Below are positions 45,582 through 56,948 of a stretch of DNA of 64,000 nucleotides, in pieces. Made by a program: the position numbers and the translations under genes. The notes under the pieces were generated by a model. That model did no database searches, was not told the origin of the DNA, and was given only the letters and a program-made list of their open reading frames with translations. Source of the stretch: Phoma sp. XZ068 (taxonomy: Eukaryota; Ascomycota; Dothideomycetes; Pleosporales; Didymellaceae); contig RBKR01000004.1 of the NCBI GenBank assembly GCA_004835665.1, positions 1,860,001 to 1,924,000 of the forward strand. Direction: 5' to 3'. Positions within the stretch are counted from its first letter, which is position 1; every line of letters starts with the position of its first letter.

Positions 45582-46517
45582 ATGGCGGGATTCATACAAA
45601 ACATCATCTGGAACTCGGTCGAAGGCTTCGTCGATGCCGCGAAGAAGACAGGCGGCGAATACGCAGGCAATGCTCTGATCAAAGCCGGCGATCTGATCGA
45701 AGGCGGCGGCCGGAGTGTAGGAGGAGGTACGTCCCCGTTCACTCAACACACCCGCCCATATCGAAGTGTCCAATCGAACTTCCAAGTTGAAGTTCCAAGT
45801 CGAAGTATCAAGACAGACAGACTAACGGTACCAGGTATCGAGAAGGCGGCTACAGGCTACGGAACCAAACTCTCAGGACAAACATACCAAGCTTCATCCG
45901 CGTCGAAAGCTCTCCCGTCCACAGCACGCAAACCAGCTGTCAAGCGGAGTAACTCTATGCCTGCGAACACCAAACCCTCTGGTTCCATCGCCGGCGGCCG
46001 CACAATCGCAGGGCCAACGAGCGGCGTCCCACTCGGCGCAAAGAAGACAGTCGGCGGCGCAAAGAAAGCCATCGGCGGAGTAACAAACAACACCACACGA
46101 ACAATCGGCGGTGTCACGAACACTGCAACGAAATCAGCTGGCGGTATAACAGGCGGAGCAGCACGAGGCATCACAAACACAACCCGCGGAATCGCAGCAA
46201 CCTCAAAACCACTCTCCCAGGGAACATCGAAACCATATCCCTCCGCGACCGCTGGCTCAAATTCCAGCACCTCGTACCCCGCCGCGAAAAAGACCGCTGT
46301 CAAGCCCGGCGTGAGCAAGCCCTTCACTCCGCCGCCGTCGAACGCGGGTGCGAAGCCGTATCCAGGCAGGGATGTGGGTGCGAAGCCGTACCCGGGCACG
46401 AATACGCTGCCGGGACAGGGAGGCAAGGTACAAGCGAAGAAGACGTATAAGCCTGCGCCGCGGTTGGGGAGCCAGGTGCAGCCGGGGCAGAAGATGACGC
46501 ATATTGGGGCATTTTAA
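45582..46517 (+). CDS. glycine/alanine-rich repeat protein, function unknown
   Basis: Exons 45582-45726 and 45835-46517 (intron 108 bp) give 275 residues. The N-terminus is amphipathic (GFIQNIIWNSVEGFVDAAKKTGGEYAG; NALIKAGDLIE). At about 116-165 short units such as KKTVGG, KKAIGGVTN, TRTIGGVTN, TKSAGGITGG and ARGITN recur with a period near 10-11 residues, as in LEA or perilipin-like amphipathic helices. Two GAKPYPG units lie at about 218-240. There is no signal peptide or clear membrane helix. I do not recognise a family. Membrane-surface, lipid-droplet or stress-protectant roles are possible inferences from the periodicity. The intron itself contains imperfect 13-nt repeats (TCGAAGT..TCCA type). 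Confidence 0.7.
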   Translation: MAGFIQNIIWNSVEGFVDAAKKTGGEYAGNALIKAGDLIEGGGRSVGGGTSPFTQHTRPYRSVQSNFQVEVPSRSIKTDRLTVPGIEKAATGYGTKLSGQTYQASSASKALPSTARKPAVKRSNSMPANTKPSGSIAGGRTIAGPTSGVPLGAKKTVGGAKKAIGGVTNNTTRTIGGVTNTATKSAGGITGGAARGITNTTRGIAATSKPLSQGTSKPYPSATAGSNSSTSYPAAKKTAVKPGVSKPFTPPPSNAGAKPYPGRDVGAKPYPGTNTLPGQGGKVQAKKTYKPAPRLGSQVQPGQKMTHIGAF

Positions 46518-47098
46518 GAAAAGGGATGGTGAAGGAGTTGTCTGGGTGTGTGTATGATAGATGGGTGGTTTATTGAGGCGTTTGAGCGGTATGAGGGTTG
46601 GTCTTTTTTTGGAGAAAGGATGGGATTGTATGATTGGAATGTTACTTTGAACTATCTGATTCCAAGTATGGAAGTTGTAGCACAAACTTCTATCATCTAA
46701 GCGATGTACCAAAAACGACAATTTAATCTATATTTAAACGCTTATTCACATCCCACACAATCATCACTCATTCCCCCTTACCACGGTACCCTGAGGCTCA
46801 ACATTGCGCCGCCCGCATCGGCCTTCCCTCCACGGCGATTGACCACTCCCCCACAAAGCCCCGCACCTTCGGGTAGCGTTCCCGAACTAACCCAACACGG
46901 TAATTATTCAGTCCATCATGCTCAATAATCGCCGCCTGCTGACGCAACAGGTCGCACGGCAATGGTTCTCCGGCTCCTATTAAGCATCAGAAAGGCTTGT
47001 GTGAGTCTTGGGAAGCTTAAAATGGTGGGTGTCCCCACGCTGGCTTCTGAAGCTACACTCGTCGGTTTTCGCATTCAGGCTACGATATATTCAGCGCG
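46518..47098. other. intergenic, MFS promoter
   Basis: Promoter side of the MFS transporter. No gene or distinct element identified. Confidence 0.5.
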
Positions 47099-48735
47099 AT
47101 GAAGTTCTTTTCTGGGAAGGCTGAGGAGGCGCCGAACAGTGCGGAGGGGACTGTGGAGAAAGATGTTACGCCGTCGAAGGTTGAAAATGGACCTGCACCG
47201 GTAGTGCGTGCGTCGACGATTGATCCGGAGATCGAGAAGAGAGTGCGCAGGAAGTTGGATATGCATTTAATTCCGCTGGTGTCGGCGCTTTATCTTCGTA
47301 CGTTCTCGTTCCCACACATGGAGATGTATATCACGGATATCTCGCTGACGCTTTCCAGTGGCTTTCCTCGACCGCTCGAATATAGGAAATGCGCGTATCG
47401 CAGGCATGGAAACGGATCTCCATTTCCAAGACGGAGACTACGACTGGCTACTCACCATCTTCTACATCTCATACATCTGCTTCGGCTTCCTGGCCATCAT
47501 GTGGAAAGTCGTGCCGCCGCACTACTGGGCCGCCATCTGCGTCCTTACGTGGGGACTGGTGTCGACGGTGCAGGCAGCGGCCAACTCGTGGGGCGCGATG
47601 ATGGCGCTGCGTTTCATCATGGGCGCTTCCGAGGTCGCGTACGGGCCGGGCGTGCCGTTTCTGCTTTCGTTCTTCTACCTGAGGGATGAATTGGGGTTGA
47701 GGTCTGGATTGTTCTTGTCGGCTGCGCCGCTGGCGAATACATTTGCGGGTGCGCTTGCGTATGCGATTACGAGTGGCAGTACGTCGTTGGCGAAGTGGAG
47801 GGTGTTGTTCTTGGTGGAGGGACTGCCCACTGTGGTCATGGCGGCCGTTGCGTTCTTTTTCCTGCCGGACAGCCCCGAGAAAGCAAGGTTTTTGACTGAG
47901 GAGGAGAGGGAGGTTGCGAGAGCCAGAGGCGTCAGACAAGCTGGTGAAGCTACTCGCATCGGCGGTATCAACTTCCGCGAGTTCTTTACAGGGTTGACAG
48001 ATCTCAAGGGCTGGATTTTGGGGTTGATGTACTTTTCTTGCAATGTCGCCTTTTCCTCTCTCCCGGTCTTCCTGCCAACGAGTAAGTGGCCGATTACACC
48101 GACTGCATTCGACGCTAACTTTTACAGTTCTGAAAGAGATGGGCTTCAGCAGCGTCAATGCTCAGGGATTGACAGCTCCTCCATTCTTCCTCTCCTTCCT
48201 TACAGTTATTGCAACTTGCTACATTGCCGACCGCACTCAGCAGCGTGGAATCATGGTCGCATCGCTGACCGCAATTGGCGGCATCGGATACGTAATCCTT
48301 GCTACATCGCACTCTGTTGGTGCCAGATACTTCGGCGTCTTTCTGGCTGCAGCGGGCATTTTCCCTGCCATTGGTAACATCCTACCGTGGGTGACCAACA
48401 ACCAGGGTTCAGACACTCGAAGAGGAGCTGGAATTGTGCTCCTGAATCTGATCGGGCAGTGCGGTCCACTGTTGGGCACTCGAATGTACCCTTCCAACGA
48501 AGGACCATACTATGTCAAGGGGCAGTCTGTGTGTGCGGCGTTCTTGTTCTTCTGCTGCTTCCTGGCGATCACGCTGAGGACGCTGCTCGCTTGGGAGAAC
48601 AAGAAGCTCGACCAGAAGTATGGAACGGTTGCTCAGCAGAAGTTGGCTATGCAGGAGGCGGCTTTAAAGGGCGAGAGTAAGGGCGAGGAGGTAGGCGTGG
48701 AGAATTACGGGCCGCTGTTCAGATATGTGTTGTAA
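47099..48735 (+). CDS. MFS transporter, anion:cation symporter (ACS) family
   Basis: Exons 47099-47297, 47359-48081 and 48128-48735 (introns 61 and 46 bp) give 509 residues. The N-terminus (ERRVRRKLDMHLIPLV-like: KRVRRKLDMHLIPL) and LAFLDRSNIGNARIAGM are the signature of the Dal5/TNA1-type ACS family. MALRFIMGASEVAYGPG, a central loop with SPEKARFLTEEER, WVTNNQGSDTRRGAG and about 12 hydrophobic segments follow. Relatives take up organic anions such as allantoate, nicotinate, pantothenate or biotin with protons across the plasma membrane. The substrate cannot be read from the sequence, and the neighbours give no pathway hint. Confidence 0.92.
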
Positions 48736-49424
48736 TTATCACGATGAGTTGAGATGAGTTGACCACAAACTGCAGTTTTCTGCAGATGGTGGTCAGGGTG
48801 ACATTAACCAAATTTGATCACATTACTTATTAGAAGGAATTACAAGTCATGTTAAAGTTGGCTTGTAGACTACTGCCTGTTATTTCGACCTTTGAGTTTC
48901 ACTACCAGAACAAGGATGGCTCGCTGACTCCCACATGCGAACACCAATGATCTTGCAGCGGATCGGCAGAGCCTTGCGGTCGGACTTGTGGTCTGTGCTG
49001 GCCCAACTTGGAAAGTGCTCGCGTGCGATTACTGGCTGCTGGCAGTCACACCCAACTCGAGGAAGGAGCACGAAAAAACCGCGCGAGCCGTCAATGATGA
49101 GATGGAGGCTCCAGTGACTGCAACAGCCACCTTTTTGCACCCAACAATCGCATATATATCTGCGTGCATCATTTCTCGGATGCGGGACCCATGGTTCCCA
49201 CGCGGGGAGCTAACGACCGGCTTAACCACAACGAGCCGAAGTGGTGGGCCATGCACAACGATGCCGTCACAGCAAGCTCGACGCTTGTTCCAGGCAATAC
49301 TCGTAATTTCTCACCACCCCCAAGCGCTCGCCATTGCGCACGTCGGACTCTGCACCCTGACGTCCTGGCTGAAGAGCACCGTCAAGACAGTTGCCAGCCT
49401 CGTCGCTCTCTGCTCTCCTTCGCA
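48736..49424. other. intergenic, CorA promoter
   Basis: Upstream region of the CorA gene. From 49164 the CorA frame is already open (87 codons) but lacks conserved features, so I treat it as leader. Confidence 0.45.
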
Positions 49425-51934
49425 ATGGCGCCAGGCAACCCATCGCGTCCGTCGGGCCTGACGCCACTCATTGATGTGTCTGGCGATGCGCCGAACTCGC
49501 AGCAGCAGGGCGCAGGTAACTCTGCCGTAGGGAAGAAGAAGAAGCACCGCGGCGGCAAGAAGAGACGCAACCGCCGCCAGTCGTTCGCTGCAACGGCAGA
49601 CATGGGCCATGACGATGGCAACGACGGCCGGCCAACGCTCGAGGACATCGCCGGCCATGGCAACTCGAGAGGGAGCACCAGCTTCTATGGGCTCTCGCGC
49701 AACCTCAGCAACACCAGCCTAGAGAGCGAGGCGCTGCTGGACCACCGCGACCACCAGCCAGCAAGGACCCGCCGCCAGAGCATACCTGCGACGTCCATGT
49801 TTGCGCCGCGACCCAGCCTGCAGTTCACCAACTCGCCCGCCCGTCTCACTGTGCCTCCGTCTTACGGCAAGTCGAGGCTTTCGCACACCCCCGAGGCGCC
49901 CTACAGCGAACACGATGAGGATGCTGCAGACGACCGGACGCCCTTGATGATGGGCTCTCCACGAGACAACCGCAAGGGGAACAACTACGGCGCAAGCTCA
50001 GGCAGCATGGCGCCCAAAAAGCGAAGGCCTAGTACAGGAAGCAGCGGCCAGCGCCCTTCCATGTTTGGCCATCCCTCGGCATCCAACCTCAACGAAGGCT
50101 ACGATGTCAACAATCCGCCGTCTGTGCCTGCAAGTCCTGTCTTCGAGGCCAATCTTGGGCTCGATGATGTTGCACTTCCAATTGACTTGGAATGCTCCCC
50201 TGAACCCGGACGGTCTCGAGATGCCTTGATTGACATCGATGAGCCCACCGGAGGATCGAGCCCAGTCTCTCCTAAGCAGGGTGAATTCCACCGCCGCATG
50301 ACCCAGTCCTTCGCCGCCGACGACGATGTCTGCTTCCCACACGAGGGCATGTCTGAGCTGGGTCAGCAAGACTACCTCAACGACCCAACAGGAGAACCGA
50401 CCAGTCGCCGCCGCCGGCGTCGTTGGCCTGATCTGGATGTCCTGTCTGCCTGGTCACACGAGGAGAAGGAGCAGCGGACGATGGAGGGCATCCGCCTTCG
50501 CAAAGTCAGCGAGCCTCTCATGGTAGACGGTCGATTGCGCCCGCGCCAGCGCCAGTGGCACCGTGAGGCTGACGATGCGCCGTTCCGCTTTACCTATTTC
50601 AACGAGACGTTTGATAATACCATCCATAGTCAGACCATCAGCGAGCTACTGCAGCCTGGGCAGTCTTTCAGGAATCTCTTCATCCCTGATCCTGTTGTGC
50701 TCGAGGACAGCAGCGACGAGGACTCAGAACCAGAGGATCTGTCGCGCACAAACACAAATGGCAACTCCAGGACAAACACACGATCACCCTCGAACGTGAA
50801 CGACAAGGCATCATCAGGCGAGCAAACGCGTACGAGCACACCGCGGCCTCAGGCAGAAGCCCCCAAAGGCGATGATCAGCAAAAGCGTTATGGTCCACGG
50901 CCAGCGTGGTGGCTCGATGTCCTGTCGCCAACCGAGACGGAGATGAAGGTCATCTCCAAGACCTTCGGCATCCACCCGCTGACGTCTGAAGACATTTTGA
51001 TGCAGGAGCAACGTGAAAAGGTAGAGCTGTTCAAGCACTACTACTTCATCAACTACCGCACTTTCGAGCAGGATCAAAACAGCGAAGACTACCTGGAGCC
51101 TGTCAACCTCTATATTGTTGTCTTCCGGGAAGGCGTGATCAGTTTCCACTTCTCCATGACGCCACACCCGGCCAATGTGCGCCGGCGTATTCGACAGCTG
51201 TCCGACTACTTGGTACTTTCGCCCGACTGGATCTCGTATGCCATGATTGACGACATCACCGATGCGTACGCACCTATGATCCAGAGCATCGAGGAGGAGG
51301 TCGACGACATTGACGAAGCTATCCTGCGCCTCCACAACGCCGACGATGAGGACAACTCGGACTCGGACGACTATGACGAGAAGCAGAGCAAAGAGAAGAG
51401 CGGGCGCGACATGCTGCGGCGTGTTGGCGAATGCAGGAAGAAGGTCATGAGCCTGTACCGTCTATTAGGTAACAAAGCCGACGTTATCAAGGGCTTTGCG
51501 AAGCGCTGCAACGAGCACTGGGACATTGCGCCTCGCAACGAGATCGGGATGTACCTGGGCGATATTCAGGACCACATCGTAACCATGACGGGCAACCTGA
51601 GCCATTACGAGAAGTAGGTCCACCTTATTAGCTTCTCTAAAACTTTACTAACAATCACAGCCTCCTGTCTCGCGCCCACAGCAACTACCTCGCGCAAATC
51701 AACATCCGCATGAACGAGCGCCAGGAACAAACATCCGACATTCTCGGCAAGCTCACCGTCCTCGGCACCATCGTCCTGCCCATGAACGTCGTCACCGGTA
51801 TCTGGGGCATGAACTGCATCGTCCCCGGCCAGGACGTGGAAAATCTGAACTGGTTCTTTAGCATCACTGGCGGGCTTGTCGCTTTTGGTCTTCTCTGTTA
51901 TATGATTGCGAAGAGGGTGTATGGCATTGTTTGA
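49425..51934 (+). CDS. CorA-type Mg2+ transporter (Alr1/Mnr2-like)
   Basis: Exons 49425-51613 and 51661-51934 (intron 47 bp) give 820 residues. A long disordered, Ser/Arg-rich N-terminus (with a GKKKKHRGGKKRRNRRQ cluster) leads to a conserved RPAWWLDVLSPTETEM segment. The cytosolic CorA domain follows (HPLTSEDILMQEQREKVELFKHYYFINY; FHFSMTPHPANVRRRI; DWISYAMIDDITDAY). The two membrane helices are at about 758-778 and 794-812. The GMN selectivity motif sits at 779-781 (WGMNCIVPGQ). Fungal members with this long N-terminus are Alr1 (plasma membrane uptake) and Mnr2 (vacuolar release). I cannot choose between them. The ATG at 49425 is preferred over the in-frame 49164 start because the family-like basic N-terminus begins after it. 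Confidence 0.93.
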
Positions 51935-52609
51935 TTGCACCGTTTGATTAAGTGACACTGTTTGGATTGTGGGATTCTGGAGTTGGTGGTATGCATCGTT
52001 CTGGATGTGCATGTTGAAGAGTGGATTTGTATTTGGGTACGTGAAGATTCAGCCTGGCGTTTGGGGGTAGATACATGCTGGTGTTGTTGTTGTCTAGATT
52101 GAACACATTATTTATATCCTTCCTTCAATTCCACCATCTCCAGCGCAAACTGCAGCTTCCCCCGACTGGCGCAGGAAACGTGCATTTCTTGTTGCAACAT
52201 GGTATCTTAGTAGTGTAGCGGGGGATATGATTATTTCTAGTGGCTACTGTGGGTTTTACTGCACGTGTTACTTAGCAAGACGTGACGTGTAGGATGTAGT
52301 AGAGTATCTGATGCTACTACCACGTCCAATCCTCAATCTTCACGCGATGGTGTCGCGAGTCGTATGGGCTCTCTTAACTTGAATGAAGGCAAGAGACGAG
52401 GTATTGTGCAGTGGCTCATCATCAAGCTGGTGCTGTTGGTGTAGAGATTATCACACTAACCTGTGTTTGATACACTCGTCGAATTTCTCGGTGGGGGACG
52501 AAGCACGTAGACTTCAAGTGTCGTGGTGGTGGTGACGAACCGCTGAGGTGAGCACAGACGCCGCACTTGTTCGTCGCATCGCGACGTGCAGCTCCGCAGA
52601 CGTCACACG
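51935..52609. other. intergenic
   Basis: CorA 3' flank and GatB promoter. No gene seen. Confidence 0.5.
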
Positions 52610-54546
52610 ATGCTTGCCAGCAACACGCGCAACGCATTTGTTGCAGTCTCCAAACGGCCGTTCATATGCCAATCATGCCTGCGCCGGGCTAAGCAGCTGC
52701 CATTGGCCTCAGGGCGCCTTCCCACCCGGCCTGCGACTCGAGGCCTGCAAACCGCCAGTCAGCCGCCGGCGCAAGACGACACGCCGTTTCGCAAGGCTCT
52801 CAAGGATGCCGCCAAACAGCAGAAGAAGACATCAAAAGGTGGAAACAAGTCGAAGAAGGCCGTTGATCCCCGGCTGGAAAAGTGGGAGTTGACGGTGGGA
52901 ATTGAGATACACGCCGAGCTCAACACAGCACGGAAGCTCTTCTCGAGCGCTGCAACGTCAATCAGCGAGTCGCCAAACACGCACGCCGCCCTCTTCGACA
53001 CTGCATTTCCCGGAACTCAACCTCACTTCCAGAAGGAAACCCTCCTGCCTGCTCTCCGCGCCGCTCTCGCATTCGACTGCACGATTCAACCGCGGAGCAG
53101 CTTCGACCGCAAGCACTACTTCTACCAGGACCAGCCCAACGGCTACCAGATCACCCAGTACTACGAGCCATTCGCGAAAGATGGACATGTTACACTGTTC
53201 GCGCACGACTTTCCTGCTGGGTCAGCACCGGAAGAGTGTCCCATCAAGATTGGTATCAAACAGGTACAGATGGAGCAGGACACGGCCAAAACCGTGCAGC
53301 AGCCGCCCTCGACACATCTACTCGACTTCAACCGCGTCTCACATCCCCTGATCGAGATCATCACGCTTCCTCACATCCACGATCCTCTCGTCGCTGCTGC
53401 GTGCGTTCGCAAGATCCAGACAATCCTCAAGACGGTGGACGCATGCACAGCGGGCATGGAAATGGGTGGACTGCGTGCTGATGTCAATGTTTCGATCCGC
53501 GAGCGGGGTCAGTCGACAACCGAAGGCGGGCTGTCGTATTCTGGCGTTACTGGTCTGGGACAGCGGACAGAGATCAAGAATCTGGCTAGTGTCAAGGCTG
53601 TCGAGGATGCTATCATCGCTGAACGCGATCGCCAGATCGAGCTCGTTGAGAGCGGTGGAGCAGTCGAGGGCGAGACGCGCGGTTGGACCGTGGGCAGCAA
53701 GTCTACTAAACGACTGCGTGGGAAGGAGGGCGAGATTGACTATCGGTATATGCCTGACCCAGACATCTCGCCGGTCTTTATTGCTCAGGTATGCGTCCAG
53801 GAACCGTGAACAAAACACCATACTAACATTGAGCAGGACCTTATTGATCATCTTCGGACGAACTTGCCAGTCCTCCCAGACCGAGTCCTGAATGTGCTGG
53901 TGGAGAAATACGGTCTATCAATCAAAGACGCCGGTACACTCCTATCCTTCGACAATGGCGACCGCCTAGAATACTTTTTCGAAGTCGTAAACCAGCTCGC
54001 AAGGGCACGCAACATCAAGCCCAGCGCTACCGAATTCCCTTCTCTCGGCAAAGCAGTCGGAAACTGGTACGTCCATTCACCCACCCTCCCTCGCTTTCCA
54101 CCCAATACTAACACCACCACAGGGTCCTAATGGAACTCGGCAGCCTCTACAAAGACGAACCCTGGTCCGACACGCGCATTCCCCCCAACGTCCTCGTTTC
54201 AATCATCACTCAGCTGCTTGACAAGCGCATCACTTCGCGCTCCGCCAAGCGTCTCCTCGCCCTCAAATTCGACGGCGACGATCGACACGTTGACCGCCTC
54301 ATTGAGGACTTCAATATGGTTCTCAGACCCCTCTCGCCGCAGGAGTACCGCGATGTTGCGCAGAAATTGTTGCAAGAGAAACCCGATATGGTGAGGGATA
54401 TTGTGGAGAAGGGGCAGGAGAAGAAGATTAAGTGGTTTGTCGGGCAGATGATGGCGAGGTGTGGGGAGGGGACTGTGGAGGCTGATGTTGCTGAGAGCAC
54501 GATTCGGGGGCTGGTTTTTGGGGAGGGTGGGGAGGGAGGGAGATAG
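52610..54546 (+). CDS. gatB: mitochondrial Glu-tRNA(Gln) amidotransferase subunit B
   Basis: Exons 52610-53788, 53837-54066 and 54123-54546 (introns 48 and 56 bp) give 610 residues. Residues 1-50 are an Arg-rich mitochondrial presequence with FICQSCLRRA, common in fungal matrix proteins. The GatB catalytic domain contains WELTVGIEIHAELNT, RKHYFYQDQPNGYQITQYYEPF, DFNRVSHPLIEIIT, MGGLRADVNVS, QRTEIKNLASVKAVEDAI and EIDYRYMPDPDI. The C-terminal GatB/YqeY helical domain follows. The enzyme converts mischarged Glu-tRNA(Gln) to Gln-tRNA(Gln) together with GatA (HER2) and GatF in mitochondria; yeast PET112 is the ortholog. The ATG at 52610 was chosen for the presequence; the frame upstream begins with GTG. 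Confidence 0.96.
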
Positions 54547-55132
54547 TGGAGAGGTGATGTGTGTGTTTGATATGTTTGATGTGGTGATGCTGTTCTACTT
54601 TCTATATCCAGCAATATTAACACATGCCACAGACATTTATTTGGGGCGGCTAGACAGCTGGGCATGACTAGACTAAATGAGTGAGGCCTTCTTCGAGTTC
54701 TTGCTCGAGGCAGAAATTTCGACGAAGGCTTTTCCGTCTGGCGTTGAACATCGAGTCAACACGGAATTTGGGCATCTCACTTCACCAGTTGTTAGCACGC
54801 ACAGCGGTTCAACATCAGTCAACATCAATCAACATCACGACATCACTTCGCAATCAAGAGATCCCTTGTAGCAACGCTACAACCACTCAGAGAGTGCAGG
54901 CCTAAGCCTGGGAGGTTTGTTCAGGTAATGGATGTATTCGCTATGAATCACCATTCCTCAGCCACCACGCTGCAAGAGTCGACGCGGGCCTATCGGCGCC
55001 ACGGACCCTATGTCCTCCATCATCCGTCATAAATGCTTGCTTTCGCTTTTGATCCGTATCCATCCAGACGCCGTGAAGTTCATGCGTAACTTGTCATTCC
55101 CAGAGAGCTTGAGTTTGTCGAGGTGCTGGCGC
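54547..55132. other. intergenic between convergent genes
   Basis: Contains a short imperfect run of the form (TCAACATCA)n at about 54808-54840. No gene seen. Confidence 0.5.
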
Positions 55133-55683
55133 TTATGCGACGAGCTGGACGACACCACCGGCCTCCTTGATCTTCTTCTCGGCCTCGGCGGAGATGTAGC
55201 GGGCGCGGACGACGATGGGGACCTCGGGGAGGCGGCCCTTGCCAAGAAGCTTGGAGTAGCCGAAGTCGAGGAGGTTGATGACGGGAGCCTTGTCGCCCTT
55301 CTTGGCGAGGTACTCGTCGCGCTTCTCAGCGGGGACGAGCGACCAGAGCTTGTCGAGGTTGATGACGGGCTTCCAGAAGTGGTTCTGCTGCTTGTGGACT
55401 GCGGTGTGTGAGCGGGTGCGGTGCCAGTGCGCGGAGTAGTGGTTTACTTACAGTACCTCATACCAACCTTTCCGAAGTAACCGGGATGGTACTTGTCGAT
55501 GTTGGTCCTGTGGTGGTGCTGACCACCGGCCATACCACGACCACCGGGATGCTTCCTGTGCTTTCCGACACGTCCGTGACCGGCGGAGACGTGACCGCGG
55601 TGCTTGCGGGTGTTGCTCAATCTGGAGGCATGTTAGGAGTGTTTTGCGGTGACTGCGCGCGGGGGTGCTGACCTGGTGGGCAT
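55133..55683 (-). CDS. rpl28: 60S ribosomal protein uL15 (L28/L27a)
   Basis: Exons 55683-55673 (11 nt), 55621-55452 and 55398-55133 (introns 51 and 53 bp) give 148 residues, the usual size. The start MPTRLSNTRKHRGHVSAGHGR, then GGRGMAGGQHHHRTN and HPGYFGKVGMRYFHKQQNHFWKP, are diagnostic for eukaryotic uL15. The C-terminus VVRARYISAEAEKKIKEAGG also matches. It is a structural protein of the large cytosolic ribosomal subunit. The tiny first exon ending just after ATG is typical for fungal ribosomal-protein genes. Confidence 0.98.
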
Positions 55684-56002
55684 GTTGACGGCTGTTGAGT
55701 TAGTATCGTGAACAACGGACGCTGCGAAGTCGCGAGTTTTTGCTGGGTCCAAGCGAATTTCGAAGTGCGCGCTAATGTCGGTGGTGGGTTATTCCGGAGG
55801 TCCGTGCATTCTCTTTACATTTTAAAGTGGATCACTCGTCGAACTTCACGTGCAGGTGGAGAACTGAACTTCATTGTCATATCATTAATCATTACTTCTA
55901 TGATCAAAAGAGGATATCTCGTGTGTTGCGATCATGATTCAAGCAAGCCTCAGAACGAATGTCTCTCCACTCTACCGCATCTTTTCCACGACAACACTCT
56001 CC
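55684..56002. other. promoter of rpl28
   Basis: Upstream flank of the ribosomal gene and 3' flank of the WW-domain gene, both on -. No gene seen. Confidence 0.5.
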
Positions 56003-56948
56003 TTAGAACAATGCACCGCCAAGAAGAGCACCACCAAGGAAGCCAGCTGCAATCGGCAGTCCAGCACCCCCGCCTAGTCATGTCAGCGTTGTCTTGAATC
56101 ACCCAAGGCGAGGTACTTACCATATCCGTAACCGTAAGGTCTGCCGTACGGCTGCGCTGGTCGCATGTACCGTACGCCGGGGTTGAACCCTCCATAAGGG
56201 TTGTAGCCATAGGCTCCGCGCGGCGCATAGCCGTTGGGTGGTGTGACGTAGACATCTCTGCCCTGTTGATCTTTGCACAGAAACTGCGGCTGACCCGTCT
56301 CCATGGCGCGGATGAGGGCTTGACGTGCGCGCATATGCGTTTGGTAGGCTTGACGCTCCTGCTCTGCGCGGCGGGCGCGTTGCTGCTCGCGCTCTGTGTG
56401 CGTGGACCCAGTGACCTTGTCTTTCAGCTTGCGGGAGAACTTGTGGAAGCCCGTCAGCGCTGGCTCAGCGCTCTTACCGCGTCCAGTTCGCGGTGGGAGA
56501 CCGTCGTCGTCATCTGAATCCTCCTGGTCGTCGTTAGCGCATGTCGCGAGCGTTCAGTAGTCGGGTACCGTACCGCCGCCAGGTCTTGAAGGGTGACGGT
56601 TCGCTTCATGCGACTGTGCTCCTTGCGCTCCTCCGGGCTCAGCGTGCTCAGGAACTGCTCGTCGTCGTACGGGTGCGTCCATATCGATCGTGGCGGGTCG
56701 GCCGTTGTGTCTACAAAGAACTGGTGGTGCGACTCTGGATCGAAGGTTCGCACCCAGCCTGGAGGTAGCGGCCGCAGCTCGTCCTCCATCGACCGTCGTC
56801 GCTCCATGGGAATGCCATTGCGCTCTGTGCGTGCGCCGGGACCGTCAGTCGAGATGCGAGCTATGCCGGGCGTGGGTTCTGTCGATGAGCTACCGGTGGC
56901 GCTTTCGTAGGACGGTGGAGGCTCGTGTGGGTGATGTGTACCTGACAT
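56003..56948 (-). CDS. WW-domain protein with Gly/Tyr-rich, glycine-zipper C-terminus
   Basis: Exons 56948-56574, 56523-56121 and 56073-56003 (introns 50 and 47 bp) give 282 residues. The N-terminus has PPSYE, a PY-type motif. The WW domain spans 61-95 (LPPGWV with W65; second Trp W90; P93), which binds proline-rich ligands. The middle is basic and helical (REQQRARRAEQERQAYQTHMRARQ). A Tyr/Gly/Pro-rich region (YGYNPYGGFNPG, YGRPYGYGYGGG) follows. The last 23 residues, coded mostly by the third exon, form a hydrophobic glycine-spaced segment (PIAAGFLGGALLGGALF) that could insert into a membrane or self-associate. WW proteins of this layout occur in many filamentous ascomycetes, with no role known to me. 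Confidence 0.85.
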
